A stretch of DNA of 64,000 bases, taken from Ailanthus altissimus (taxonomy: Eukaryota; Streptophyta; Magnoliopsida; Sapindales; Simaroubaceae). Where the stretch lies: assembly GCA_946807835.1 (NCBI GenBank), contig OX327710.1, positions 14,124,501 to 14,188,500 on the forward strand, read 5' to 3'. The notes under the pieces were generated by a model that saw nothing but the letters and a program-made list of their open reading frames with translations, had not been told where the DNA came from and did no database searches. This document shows, in pieces, positions 52,050 to 63,353 of this stretch. The first letter of the stretch is position 1. The number at the start of each line of letters is the position of its first letter. Position numbers and translations under genes: made by a program.

Positions 52050-54663
52050 ATGCCCTCAATGTCAAAAGGGCTCCCAGTGCGCCAACGGGGACGGCACTCA
52101 TGTATGTGAAAGCCCACATAAATGGTAAGAGAACTCAAGTGCTTGTTGATACCGGAGCTACGCACAACTTCATCAAGCGTGCGGAAGCAGAGCGCTTGGG
52201 TCTCAAGGTGGAAAAAAGGGTTGGTTACCTCAAGACCATAAACACCAAGGCCAAACCACTGGATGGGGTCATTCGAGGAGTCGAAATGCACTTGAAAAAT
52301 TGGCGCGGCAAGGAAAATTTTTAGGTTGCTCCTTTAGATGATTTTGATGCTGTTCTTGGCATGGACTTTTTGCGACAGTTTAATGTGGTGCCTCTCCCTC
52401 GACACAATTATATGTGCATCTTGGAAGGAGGGCCATGTATAGTGCCAACGGTAGACAAGCCCAAGAGTGGGCAATCTGCACCGAACGCCAACAGTACTCT
52501 TCTTTCCGCATTGCAATTAAAGAAAGGAGTCAAGCGGGGAGAAGAGACATACCTTGCCACAATATGGGAGGCAAATGATGGGGCAAAAGCGGATGAAGAT
52601 GATCTACCAAAGGAGGTCGCAAGGGTGCTCAAGGATGTTATGCCAGCAGAACTTCCGATAAAATTACCTCCAAGGCAGGCGATTGATCATGAGATCGAGT
52701 TAGAGCCAGGAACTAAGCCTCCAGTCAAAGCACTCTACCGAATGTCTCCATCGGAGCTAGCGGAGTTGCGGAGGCAGCTTAGGAGTTGTTGGATGCGGGA
52801 TTCATCTGACCATCCAAGGTGCCTTATGGTGCGCCAATGCTTTTTCAGCGCAAACATAACGGTTCTCTGCGGTTGTGCATAGACTACCGGACATTGAACA
52901 AGGTCACCGTCAAAAACAGGTATCCCATCCCATTGATTGCTGACTTGTTTGATCAATTGGGGTAGGCCAAATACTTTTCAAAGCTAGACTTGAGGATGGG
53001 ATATCATCAAGTGCGGATAGCCGAAGGAGATGAGCCGAAGACCACATGTGTAACACGCTACGGTGCGTTCGAATTTCTTGTTATGCCATTCGGTCTCACC
53101 AATGCACCAGCTACCTTTTGCACTTTGATGAACAATGTACTCTAGCATTTCCTCGATAAATTTGTTGTCGTATACTTGGACAACATTGTAATCTACAACA
53201 ACACTCTCAAAGAACATGTGAGACATTTGCGGACTGTTTTAAGGGTGCTTCGAGAGAACGAGCTGTATGTGAAGAGGGAGAAGTGCTCTTTTGTCAAATC
53301 GGAGGTGGGCTTTTTAGGCCACAAGATCAAATAAGGCAAGTTGCTGATGGATAGAGCAAAGATTCGAGCAATAGTGGATTGGGAGGCGCCCACGAAAGTT
53401 ACCGAACTGCGGTCCTTTCTCAGGTTAGCCAATTATTACCGAAGGTTCATCAAAAGCTACTCTACCACTGTTGCACCCCTCACTGACTTGCTGAAGAAAA
53501 CTAAAGCATGGGAGTGGATTGAGGAGTGTCAACGGGCTTTTGATCGACTAAAGAAAGCGGTGATTGAGGAACCAGTTCTTGCACTACCAAACTACTTGCT
53601 ACCGTATGAGGTACACACTGATGCATCTGATTTTGCTATTGGGGGTGTTCTAATACAGCAAGGCCATCCAATTGCCTTTGAGAGCCGAAAGCTCAATGAA
53701 ACGGAGAGGCGGTATACTGTACAAGAGAAAGAGATGACGACGGTCATCCATTGTCTGCGCACTTGGCGACATTACTTACTTGGGGCAAAGTTCGTGGTAA
53801 TGACGGACAATGTGGCAACGAGCTATTTTCAGAGTCAAAAGAAGCTCAGCCCAAAGCAAGCCAGGTGGCAGGATTTCTTGGTGGAGTTCGACTACGAGCT
53901 CGAGTATAAATCGGGTAAGGTGAATGTGGTGGCAGACGCCTTAAGTTGGAAGGCCGAGTTAGCATCCATAAGCAAGCTGGAAGGCGAGCTACTCAGCCTA
54001 TTTCGAGAAGGTACGAAGCATGATCCCCTGGCTAAGCAACTTTTTGCACAGGCGCACGAGGGAAAAACGCAATGGTTTTGGGTAGAAGAGGGGCTTCTTT
54101 ACATCAAAGGCCGTCGGGTATATGTGCCAAAGTGGGGAAGCTTGTGGCAGAACCTTATTAAAGAGTGTCATGACACCAAATGGGCAGGACATCCAGGACA
54201 AAGGCGTACACGTGCTTTGCTAGAGACGGTGTACTATTGGCCACATATGCAGAAGGAGATAGAACAGTTTGTAAAGACTTGTCTCGTATGCGAACAAGAC
54301 AATGTGGAACAACGGAGTCCCGCGGGCCTACTTGATCCTTTGCCCATACCGGAGAGACCTTGGGAGAGCATCTCCATGGACTTCATTGTAAGTTTACCAA
54401 AATCTGAGGGATGTGGGACTGTCATTGTGGTGGTAGAAAAATTCTCCAAGTATGCTACTTTCATTCCGGCGCCTAAGGAGTGTAGTGCGGAAGAGACCGC
54501 AAGGCTTTTCTTCAAGCATGTGGTCAAGTATTGGGGATTGTCGAGGGTGATAGTAAGTGACTGCAACACAAGATTCATCGGTAGGTTCTGGACGGGGTTA
54601 TTCAATCTCATAGGATCGAAGCTTCACTTTTTCACTAGTTTTCACCCACAAACGAATGGGTAA
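52050..54663 (+). pseudogene. pol: Chromovirus protease, reverse transcriptase, RNase H and integrase core remnant
   Basis: Protease active site DTGATHNF at 52148-52171. The linker and start of reverse transcriptase follow (PPRQAIDHEIELEPG, YRMSPSEL), with a frameshift near 52780. Reverse transcriptase continues with [18 protein letters not shown] and [15 protein letters not shown]. The catalytic motif reads YLDN (53173-53184) instead of YLDD. Stops occur at 52322, 52963, 53143, 53332 and 54661. From 53341 to 54663 the frame is open for 440 codons, covering the end of reverse transcriptase, RNase H ([13 protein letters not shown]) and integrase with its HHCC zinc segment (about 54170-54300), MDFIVSLP and VSDCNTRF. 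Confidence 0.9.
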
Positions 54664-55452
54664 ACCGAACGGGTGAATGCACTTTTGGAGTTGTACTTGC
54701 GACATTTTGTGAGTGCAAATCAGCAAGATTGGGCCAAGCTACTCGACATTGCTCAATTCTTATACAATTTGTAGCGGAGCGAGTCAACAAACCAAAACCC
54801 ATTTGAATTAGCAACTGGTCAGCAGCCTCTTACACCGCATGCGCTCATATCTAGCGATACAAGGCGGAGTCCCGCAGCATACAAAGCTGCAAAGTCTTAG
54901 CATGAGCAGTCAAACTTGGCGTAGGTGTATCTTGACAAGGCATCTAAACGGATGAAGAAATGGGCAGATGACAAGCGGAGACATATGGAGTTCAATGTGG
55001 GGGACTTGGTGATGGTAAAGATACTCCCGACACAGCACAAGTCTACCCACCCACTTCATAAGGGCCTTGTTCGAAAATATGAGGGGCCATTTCCAATTGC
55101 CAAAAAAGTTGGCAAAGTCTCATACAAGGTGGACTTACCTTCGAGACTAAGGCTGCATCCGGTGTTTCACGCAAGTTGTTTGAAGCCATACCATAGAGAT
55201 GCGGAAGACACGGAGCCTGGGCCACAATCCCGAGCACCTTTGGGAGTTTCCACAATCTACGATAAGGAGGCAGAACTTATCCTTGATATAAGGACAGTAC
55301 GGAAGAAGAACTATCCTCTGAGTCGTAAATATTTCGTCAAGTGGAAGGGATTGCTCGATAGTGAAGCAAGCTGGGAACTCGAAAATGCACTGTGCCAGTT
55401 TGAAGACAAGGTGCGCGAGTTCCAACGAAGACGCGACCAGGGCGTCGCGTGA
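54664..55452 (+). pseudogene. pol: Chromovirus integrase C-terminus with chromodomain
   Basis: After the stop at 54661 the integrase C-terminal part continues, again with stops (54772 and about 54898). It is then open from 54925 to 55452. It carries the KGLVRKYEGPFPI segment, the HPVFHASCLKPY segment and a chromodomain at the end with YFVKWKG and SWELE. Chromodomains of this group are thought to steer integration to heterochromatin by reading histone marks. A purine tract (about 55454-55467) follows. Confidence 0.88.
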
Positions 55453-55468
55453 ATTTGGTGGAGGATAA

Positions 55469-55693
55469 TGTCATGCCCTAAATGCTCTCAAGTAATTCAT
55501 CAAACATTTGGTGTGCGCCAAGATCCTTCAAAGCTACTTGGGCCATTGGAGCATTTCATGCACACATTCTAGAGGGTCCATTTGAGATTGTTGTATTTAT
55601 GGGCCAAACTCACTTGTAAGTAGTAATTGGTAGAGAATTCTAGAATATGAATATTCCTTTGGATATTCTTGTGGTAGATGGCATCTTTGAAAT
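55469..55693 (+). repeat. Left part of the 3' LTR of the chromovirus element
   Basis: Starts TGTCATGCCC and follows the 5' LTR to the phrase 'ggcatctttgaaat', where homology stops exactly at the first base of the next element. Differences from the 5' copy are mostly transitions. Confidence 0.92.
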
Positions 55694-57124
55694 TGATGAA
55701 CACTTGAAATTACACATTTAATAAGAGTTTTACATGATTGTTTTGCATTACTAGTGTATTTAATTTTCTTAACTTAAGTATGTTTACAATATTGTACTTA
55801 ATTATCTTATAACTGTTTTGTGGCAGATTCAGTAAAATGGGCATAACTTTCTACCTAAAGATCCAATTGATGTGATTCTTAATCCTGTGCAGAGCTGACT
55901 CAATGGGCTAACATATTGTATTTCACAAAGCATTGGAAATTTGAGTGTTTAGAGGGTGAAAATGGCCTAGAACAGAATTGATCTGCAGTACAGGTCCAGT
56001 TTGAACAGTTATCAGTATTTAGCCCATAACTATAGAAATACGTATCTAATACGTATGAGATCACTCAATTTGAAAAGATAAGAGACTTATCTACAACTTT
56101 TATGTTTTGAGTGATAGCTAATTCGGATCACATCAATTCCAAATTGGATAATCAAGTGGGTGCCTAAGTGATAATGAATGCAAATTATTTTGCCACCATT
56201 CTTGACTTTCATCAACCAAGTGGTTCCCTCCAAATTTGTCTCGATTTATCCATGTTTTTCTATAAATAGGTGGCTTGTTTATGCCTAAAGAATGTAATTA
56301 GAAAGTTAGAATTTAGTTCAAAATACTTTTCCTTTGTATCTATTTCCTTGTACTATTATTTCTCTTGTTTACTATTAAGTCATGTTATTTCTTCTTCCAT
56401 TTCTTTTCTTTTTATTTAGTTTTATTATGTCCAAATAATTTTGTTTAAGCTATGGTGAAAGGGTGAAGCTCTTGGTAAGGTAATAAGATATGTTTAATAT
56501 TTATTCATGAATTTAATGCTTCATTTTTAAATTATGTAAATATATATATGATGTATTTATTTTGTTTGTAGAATTAATACCATTTCTTCTAAAGTGGTGA
56601 TTCTTGATTTATTATTGAAAAACTTAATACTTGGCACAATAAATTCTTGAAACCATTTACAAGATTTGGTTTATATAACCTTTCTTATAAAGTGGGAGTC
56701 TTAATTTATTGTAGACAAATATAAAGATTGGCATAATAAATACTTGAACTCATTTATAAGATTTGGTGTATAATAATTAAAAACAATAAATACTAATTAA
56801 TATATAAATGATGATGAACTTTAATTGCTATATTTTTCGGTTGGAACCTTCTTTGTGTGAGGATTCCAATTGAGTTATAAAAAAAATTAAATATATTCTT
56901 ATTTCTTATGCCAAGAGTGAATCTTCATAACCTTAGCTTTTTATTTGAATTGGTTAATTGAAATAATATTTGCAAACATCTTATACTGCATTAATTATCT
57001 TTAAAGTGTTTATAATTTGTAATTTTAATTCTACTTCCCTGTGGATCGACCTCGTTCTCATCGGGTTATTTATTACTTCGACAATTCTGCACTTGGGAAT
57101 AACTTCTATATTCTGGACGTGTCA
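55694..57124 (+). repeat. 5' LTR of the Athila/Tat-type element
   Basis: Starts TGATGAACAC and ends GGACGTGTCA. TATA-like tataaata at 56271-56278. Near the right end is the phrase 'ccctgtggatcgacctcg', commonly seen near the end of LTRs in this branch. The five bases to its left, gaaat (55689-55693), are the expected target duplication. The 3' copy is not in the window. Confidence 0.88.
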
Positions 57125-57130
57125 AGTTTT

Positions 57131-57148
57131 TGGCACCGTTGCCGGGGA
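57131..57148 (+). other. Primer-binding site (tRNA-Asp type)
   Basis: TGGCACCGTTGCCGGGGA lies six bases after the LTR. It matches the usual tRNA-Asp complement of this branch with one change (A for G at the fifth base). Confidence 0.88.
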
Positions 57149-57199
57149 GGTAACGTTAATATTTTGTTTTGTTATTGTTTGTTTGTTTATTTTATTTTC

Positions 57200-57520
57200 A
57201 TGGAAGGCTGAGCCTCCTACTCGTTATTTATTATTCGTTTTTTTATTTTTTATTTTTTTATTTTCATGGAAGGCCGAGCCTCCTAACGTACTTTACTTTA
57301 TTTATTATTCGCCTTTTATTTTCGCTTTTTATTTTAATGGAAGGCTAAGCCTCCTACTATTTATTTCGTTTATTTATTATTTTTTACTTTTTATTTTCGT
57401 TTTTTTTAATTTTTATGGAAGGCCGAGCCTCCTAACGTACTTTACTTTATTTATTATTCGCCTTTTATTTTCGCTTTTTATTTTAATGGAAGGCTAAGCC
57501 TCATACTATTTATTTATTAA
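57200..57520 (+). repeat. Palindromic leader repeats between primer site and gag
   Basis: Five copies of a 19-base unit, tggaaggcYRagcctccta, begin at 57201, 57267, 57338, 57416 and 57487. Each contains the inverted pair GGCT/AGCC and could form a small hairpin. Copies 2-3 and 4-5 form a larger 149-bp tandem duplication. The spacers are T-rich. They lie in the untranslated leader; a role in RNA dimerisation, packaging or translation is possible but unproven. Confidence 0.85.
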
Positions 57521-57808
57521 CTTTTTATTATATAATCTAACATCACTAATCTAACTTTTAATTATTTATCTTTATTTTGCTTTTAGTTTTACATATTTTA
57601 TTTACTTGTGTGTAATATTTTATTTTATTTACCTGTATTCAATATTTTATTTGTATTATTTATTGTTATTGTATTTTGTTTTGTTTCTTTTTATGAGCGG
57701 TTGGTTTCGAGATCCTAATTCTCATCGTTAGTAAAAGGTAATTTCAAAACTTCCTTTGATAATTTGTTAGATTCTCCTTCATCTTCTCATTCTTCACCAA
57801 GTAACACC

Positions 57809-59191
57809 ATGAGCGAAAATCAAATTGAGGGACTCATAGACCCAGGGGACAATCAGTCCCAACATAATGACCATAACCGACCTAGGACACTTAGAGACTA
57901 TATGAACCCTACACGAATCGGTGCACCATCTTGCTTAATTTTTTCACCGGATGCAACGCATTTTAATTTTAAGCCAGACATTATCCAACTTTTACTCACT
58001 TTTCATGGCTTAAATGCAGAGAACCCTTATCTACATCTAAGAGAATTTGAAGAAGTGTGTAACACATATAATGATCAAAATTGTAGCATGAACACAATTC
58101 GACTTAAGCTTTTCCCTTTTTCTTTAAAAGATAAAGCTAAAACATGGCCACAAAACCTTAGGCCAGGATCCATTTCTTTATGGGATGAGATGCAACAGCA
58201 ATTCCTGAAAAAGTTTTTTCCCTTCCATAGAACAAATTCTTTCAAAAGACAAATCACCACTTTTGCCCAAAAATCAGGAGAGACCCTTTACCAATGTTGG
58301 GAAAGGTATAAAGAATTACTTAATACCTGTCCCCATCATGGTTTTGAAACATGGAGAGTAGTCTCAAATTTCTATGAGGGCTTAACACCTCAAGTTAGGC
58401 AAATGGTAGAAATGATGTGTAATGGAACATTTGAGGAAAAAGACCCAGAAGAGGCAATGAACTATCTTGACTTACTAGCAGAAAATGCTCAAAATTGGGA
58501 CACTGCTGGTACCTGTGAGGCACCTAGCAAAAATCAAACCACTACATCTAGTGGGGGTATTTATCATCTTAAGGAAGACCATAACCTTCAAGCCAAATTA
58601 GCATCCCTTACTAGAAAAGTCGAAACCTTAGAAATGAAAAAGAGTGGTCAAATAAAATCTGTTCAAGAAATTGTGTGTCACATTTGTGAAACCCATGATC
58701 ACTCTACCAATGATTGCCCAACTTTGCCTGCATTTAGGGAATGTCTCAATGAACAAGCCAATGTTCTAAACACGTTCAAACGGTCAAACAATAACCCATA
58801 TTCACAAAACTATAATCCTGAATGGCGAAATCACCCGAATTTTAGTTGGAGGAATGACACTCAAGCACAGGCCTCGCAATCACATTTCCAACCACACCAA
58901 AATTTTCAAAACCATCAAGGTTATGCACCATATGTCCCACCTCGTAGGAAAAATCTTGAAGAAACTTTGCATACGTTCATTGAAAAGCAAGAGTCTGTTA
59001 ATTCTCAAAATGCTCAAACATTTGCTGATTTGAAAGATACTCTTGCTAAATTTGCATCTGCACTGAACATTCATGAGAAAGGAAAATTTCCTTCTCAACC
59101 ACAGCCAAACCCCAAAGGACAACATAACACAAATGCATGTAGTTCAGGAAACCAACACATTGATCAAGTTAAAGCAGTTATCACTCTTTAG
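57809..59191 (+). CDS. gag: Athila/Tat gag polyprotein
   Basis: The frame is open from at least 57764; ATG 57809 (MSENQIEG) is the first start in it. The capsid part contains LRDYMNPTRIGAPSC near the N-terminus and the LWDEMQQQFLKKFFP segment of the retrotransposon gag domain. A nucleocapsid knuckle C-x2-C-x4-H-x4-C starts at 58676, followed by a long Gln/Asn-rich segment and a coiled-coil-like stretch. It ends at an in-frame TAG (59189-59191), where relatives continue straight into protease. No other lesion is seen. Confidence 0.9.
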   Translation: MSENQIEGLIDPGDNQSQHNDHNRPRTLRDYMNPTRIGAPSCLIFSPDATHFNFKPDIIQLLLTFHGLNAENPYLHLREFEEVCNTYNDQNCSMNTIRLKLFPFSLKDKAKTWPQNLRPGSISLWDEMQQQFLKKFFPFHRTNSFKRQITTFAQKSGETLYQCWERYKELLNTCPHHGFETWRVVSNFYEGLTPQVRQMVEMMCNGTFEEKDPEEAMNYLDLLAENAQNWDTAGTCEAPSKNQTTTSSGGIYHLKEDHNLQAKLASLTRKVETLEMKKSGQIKSVQEIVCHICETHDHSTNDCPTLPAFRECLNEQANVLNTFKRSNNNPYSQNYNPEWRNHPNFSWRNDTQAQASQSHFQPHQNFQNHQGYAPYVPPRRKNLEETLHTFIEKQESVNSQNAQTFADLKDTLAKFASALNIHEKGKFPSQPQPNPKGQHNTNACSSGNQHIDQVKAVITL

Positions 59192-62100
59192 AGTGGTAAA
59201 ATTGTTGAAAAAGAAATTCCTGAACCTCATGAGAGCGATGAATCAATCTCTAAGGGTAAGGAAAGTGTTAAACCTACACTTAATGAAGAAAACACTAAAC
59301 CCTCACCTCCACCCCCATTTCCTCATGCATTACGTAATACTAAGAAGATGAATCACAATCCTGAAATTTTTGAAATCTTCAAACAGGTAAAAGTTAATAT
59401 TCCTTTACTGGATGCTATTAAACAGGTTCCATCTTATGCAAAATTTTTGAAAGACTTATGCACAGTAAAAAGAAAACTGAATGTGAAAAAGAAAGCATTT
59501 TTAGCTGAACAAGTAAGTGCCATTCTTCAGAACAATAATTCTTTGAAATATAAAGACCCTGGTTGTCCTACAATTTCATGTATTATTGGAAGTCATAAAA
59601 TTGAACAAGCCTTACTTGATCTTGGTGCTAGTGTGAATTTATTGCCGTATTCAGTTTATCAGCAGCTCAATCTTGGAGAGTTAAAATCAACATCTGTAAC
59701 TCTTTTACTTGTCGATAGATCAATAAAAGTATCAAGAGGGACAATGGAGGATGTCTTAGTTCAAGTTGATAAATTCATATATTCTATGGATTTTATCGTC
59801 TTGGACACAAAACCTGTCAAAGGATGTAATCCGATACCTGTTATTTTAGGTCGTCCATTTTTAGCAACTTCTAACGCTTTGATTAATTGCAGGAATGGAG
59901 TAATGAAGCTTTCATTTGAAAACATGACACTTAAACTCAATGTTTTTAATATGTGTAAGCAACCATATGAAGAGGAGGATGAAAGTGAAGAAGGTGACAT
60001 GATTGAAACGATTGTGGAGAATCATATTCAAAAAGGGAGTTCTACCGATCTCTTAGAAATGTGTTTAATAAATTCATTTGAGTCAAATATACAATTAGAT
60101 CCTGAAATCTCTTACATATGTTCTTTACTTGACTGTGCACAGGTGATTGAAAATAAAAGATGGAAACTAAAATTTGAAGAATTGGGAGAAAATGAGGATA
60201 AAAAGAATGAAATTTCAAAGTTGGAGTTAAAACCTCTGCCTGAAGGACTGAAATATGCATTTCTTGGAGAGAAACAAACTTACCCGGTGGTAATCGCTTC
60301 TACACTCACAAGTGAACAAGAAGATAAGTTGATTGAATTATTGAAAATGAATAAAAATGCAATTGGGTGGACTTTAAAAGACATAAATGGTATTAATCCT
60401 TTGATTTGCACATATAGAATACACCTAGAGGATAATGCCAAAACTTCCCAACAACCTCAAAGGAGATTAAATCCACATATGAAAGAGGTAGTGAGAGCTG
60501 AAGTTCTCAAATTACTTGAAGTAGGAATCATCTATCCGATCTCAGATAGTAAGTGGGTAAATCCTACTCAGGTAGTACCAAAAAAATCTGGAATCACAGT
60601 CATTGAAAATGAAAAAGGTGAGTTAATACCAACTCGAGTCTCATCTAGTTGGAGGATGTGCATAGATTATAGAAAATTGAACTTGGCCACTAGAAAAGAC
60701 CATTTTCCTTTACCATTCCTTGATCAGATTATAGAAAGAGTAGCAGGACATCCCTACTATTGCTTTTTAGATGGTTACTTTGGCTATTATCAAATTCCTA
60801 TAGCACTAGAGGACCAAGAAAAGACTACATTCACATGTCCTTTTGGAACCTTTGCTTTTAGAAGAATGCCCTTTGGACTTTGTAATGCCCCAGCAACATT
60901 TCAAAGATGTATGTTAAGCATTTTTAGTGACATGATTGAGCATTATTTAGAAGTTTTCATGGATGATTTAACTGTGTTTGGAAATTTTTTTGATAATTGT
61001 CTTGAAAACTTAGAAAAGGTCTTAAAAAGATGTGAAGAAAAGAGTCTTGTATTGAACTGGGAAAAATGTCATTACATGGTTACTTCTGAAATTGTTTTGG
61101 GACATATAGTATCTTCTAAAGGAATTGAAGTGGATAAGGTAAAAGTCGAACTCATTACACATTTGCCTCCACAAAAAACAGTCAGAGAAGTCCGATCCTT
61201 TTTAGGACATGCTGGATTCTATAGGAGGTTCATAAAAAACTTTAGTGCTATATCTAAACCTCTTTGTAACCTCTTAGCAAAAGATGTATCATTTAAGTGG
61301 ACTCAAGAGTGTCAAAATTCGTTTGAAAAATTAATTGGCCTCTTAACATCTGCTCCTATCATACAATCTCCTGACTGGTCTTTACCTTTTGAGCTCATGT
61401 GTGATGCTAGTGACTACGCTGTTGGTGCTGTATTAGGACAAAGAAAGGAAGGTAAATCCTATATAATTTATTACACAAGTAGAACTTTAAACAGTGCACA
61501 AATGAATTACACAACAACTGAAAAAGAACTACTTGCTGTAATATTTGCATTAGATAAATTTCGTTCTTACTTAATTGGTTCTTCAACTATTGTATTTACT
61601 GACCATGCTGCTGTAAGGTACTTAATGTCAAAACAGGATGCAAAACCAAGGCCAATTCGATGGATTCTATTGCTACAAGAATTTATTATCACTATCAAGG
61701 ATAAGAAGGGAGCTGAGAATGTTGTTGCAGATCACTTATCAAGACTCACACCAGATTCATCAACAGAAATAACACTTATTAATGATTCTTTTCCCGATGA
61801 ATTTTTATTTTCTACTGTTACAATGCCCTGGTATGTTAATATTGTTAATTTTCTTGTAACAGGAGAAATGCCACCTCAATGGAATGCTCAAGACAAAAGA
61901 AAATTTTTAACGGAGGTGAGAAAGTTTTATTGGGATGATCCTTATCTCTTTAAATATTGTTGTGATCAAATATTTCGAAGATGCATACCCGACAATGAGG
62001 TAAATAAAGTTATTGAATTTTGTCATTCTGAAGCATGTGGGGGACATTTCTCATCAAAGAAAACAGCTGCAAAAATCTTGCAGTGTGAATTTTATTGGCC

Positions 62101-62773
62101 CACTTTATTTAAAAATACACATGCATTTTGTATAACTTGTGAAAATTGTCAAAAGTTGGGATCAATTTCAAAACGAAACATGATGCCTTTGAACTCCATT
62201 CTTGTTATTGAAATCTTTGATTGTTGGGGGATAGATTTCATGGGACCATTTCCGTTATCATTTGGATTTACGTATATCTTCGTTGCAGTAGATTATGTCT
62301 CAAAATGGATTGAGGCTATTCCATGTCGACATAATGACCATAAAACAGTCATGAAATTTTTGAAAGAAAATATATTAAGTCGATTTGGAATCCCTCGAGC
62401 CATTATAAGTGATGGGGGTAAGCATTTTTGTAATAGACCATTTGAAACATTAGTGAAAAAATATGGTATTACTCATAAAGTTGCCACCCCTTATCATCCT
62501 CAGACAAGTGGACAAGTTGAATTAGCAAATAGGGAGATAAAAAAATTTTTAGAAAAAACTGTAAACCCAAATCGCAAAGATTGGTCTTTAAGACTAAATG
62601 ATGCACTGTGGGCTTATAGAACTGCTTTTAAAACTTCATTGGGTATGTCTCCCTATAGGATAGTTTATGAAAAACCTTGTCACTTACCTGTGGAACTTGA
62701 GCATAAAGCCTACTGGGCTATTAAAACTTTTAATGAAAATCTTAATTCTGCTGGACACATACGTAAATTATAA
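59192..62773 (+). CDS. pol: Athila/Tat pol: protease, reverse transcriptase, RNase H, integrase
   Basis: Same frame as gag and open for about 1190 codons. The aspartic protease has DLGAS (59618-59632) with ILGRPFLAT later. Reverse transcriptase includes [23 protein letters not shown] and the catalytic FMDD (60956-60967), all intact. RNase H carries [14 protein letters not shown] and TTEKELLAV. Integrase has an H-H-C-C zinc segment near 62020-62155 and the D, D, E triad in GIDFMG, ISDGG and GQVELANRE. It stops at a TAA (62771-62773) where relatives have Gln. Apart from that stop and a frameshift just after it, the enzymes look catalytically competent. The first ATG is at 59348, so expression presumably depends on gag through the upstream stop. 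Confidence 0.92.
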   Translation, partial: SGKIVEKEIPEPHESDESISKGKESVKPTLNEENTKPSPPPPFPHALRNTKKMNHNPEIFEIFKQVKVNIPLLDAIKQVPSYAKFLKDLCTVKRKLNVKKKAFLAEQVSAILQNNNSLKYKDPGCPTISCIIGSHKIEQALLDLGASVNLLPYSVYQQLNLGELKSTSVTLLLVDRSIKVSRGTMEDVLVQVDKFIYSMDFIVLDTKPVKGCNPIPVILGRPFLATSNALINCRNGVMKLSFENMTLKLNVFNMCKQPYEEEDESEEGDMIETIVENHIQKGSSTDLLEMCLINSFESNIQLDPEISYICSLLDCAQVIENKRWKLKFEELGENEDKKNEISKLELKPLPEGLKYAFLGEKQTYPVVIASTLTSEQEDKLIELLKMNKNAIGWTLKDINGINPLICTYRIHLEDNAKTSQQPQRRLNPHMKEVVRAEVLKLLEVGIIYPISDSKWVNPTQVVPKKSGITVIENEKGELIPTRVSSSWRMCIDYRKLNLATRKDHFPLPFLDQIIERVAGHPYYCFLDGYFGYYQIPIALEDQEKTTFTCPFGTFAFRRMPFGLCNAPATFQRCMLSIFSDMIEHYLEVFMDDLTVFGNFFDNCLENLEKVLKRCEEKSLVLNWEKCHYMVTSEIVLGHIVSSKGIEVDKVKVELITHLPPQKTVREVRSFLGHAGFYRRFIKNFSAISKPLCNLLAKDVSFKWTQECQNSFEKLIGLLTSAPIIQSPDWSLPFELMCDASDYAVGAVLGQRKEGKSYIIYYTSRTLNSAQMNYTTTEKELLAVIFALDKFRSYLIGSSTIVFTDHAAVRYLMSKQDAKPRPIRWILLLQEFIITIKDKKGAENVVADHLSRLTPDSSTEITLINDSFPDEFLFSTVTMPWYVNIVNFLVTGEMPPQWNAQDKRKFLTEVRKFYWDDPYLFKYCCDQIFRRCIPDNEVNKVIEFCHSEACGGHFSSKKTAAKILQCEFYWPTLFKNTHAFCITCENCQKLGSISKRNMMPLNSILVIEIFDCWGIDFMGPFPLSFGFTYIFVAVDYVSKWIEAIPCRHNDHKTVMKFLKENILSRFGIPRAIISDGGKHFCNRPFETLVKKYGITHKVATPYHPQTSGQVELANREIKKFLEKTVNPNRKDWSLRLNDALWAYRTAFKTSLGMSPYRIVYEKPCHLPVELEHKAYWAIKTFNENLNSAGHIRKL

Positions 62774-63125
62774 ATAAATGAACTTGAAGAATTGAGAAAT
62801 GATGCATATGAGAATTCAAAAATTCATAAAGCTAAAATTAAAGCCTTTCATGATAAAAAAAATTCAGAGAAAAACATTTGACACTGGTCAGAAGGTTTTG
62901 CTTTATAATTCTCGACTTCACATATTCCCTGAAAAATTAAGATCAAGATGGAGTGGCCATTTTATTGTGAAACATGTGTACCCTTATGGAACAATTGACA
63001 TTGAAAATCCTAGAAATGGGAATGTGTTTAAGGTAAATGGGCAAAGACTCAAGCCGTTTCTAGAAAACCAAGCTTTTCATGAAGAATTTACGTTCCTGTC
63101 GGATCCTTGTTACGAGACCAATTAA
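62774..63125 (+). pseudogene. pol: Integrase C-terminal end, frame-broken
   Basis: After the stop at 62771 the same frame continues briefly (NELEELRNDAYENSKIHKAK). It shifts in an A run near 62856-62861 and goes on in the next frame with FDTGQKVLLYNSRL and a SRWSGHFIV..YPYGTIDI segment (the GPY/F-type integrase end), finishing at 63125. Two lesions therefore separate it from the rest of integrase. Confidence 0.82.
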
Positions 63126-63353
63126 TCTTTGTTTTATATATTTACATATTTATATATTTACATATTTATATATATTTATTCTTCTTCTAACATTTTTTTT
63201 TTTACTTGCATGTTAATTTAGTAGTTTTGTTAAAGTTTTGTTTTGCACCCCGGTTAAGCGGCGGATAACGGTACTCTGTGATATTTCAAATCGGTTTTGT
63301 CAGTTTCCCATAATTACTGATATCTTCTCTTCTTTCCCCTTTCTAAAAAAAAA

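Larger units (their letters stand above)
50294..55693 (+). mobile_element. Ty3/Gypsy chromovirus-type element, defective, 3' LTR interrupted
   Basis: A 5' LTR (50294-50792) is followed by a tRNA-Met primer-binding site, gag, protease, reverse transcriptase, RNase H, integrase with a C-terminal chromodomain, a purine tract, and the first 225 bases of the 3' LTR. There the next element interrupts it. The order, with integrase after RNase H, and the chromodomain mark a plant chromovirus. Multiple stops, frameshifts, a lost zinc-knuckle Cys and a changed catalytic Asp show that it is dead. The rest of the 3' LTR should lie to the right of this window. Confidence 0.92.

Noticed and set aside
56970..57497. 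175-codon frame with repeated WKAEPP phrases
   Set aside because: It is the translation of the palindromic leader repeats plus T-rich spacers (runs of Phe and Leu) and starts inside the LTR. No protein is supported.
57200..57520. Regularly spaced palindromic repeats resembling a CRISPR array
   Set aside because: Plant retrotransposon leader, low-complexity spacers that are themselves duplicated, no cas genes and a eukaryotic context.
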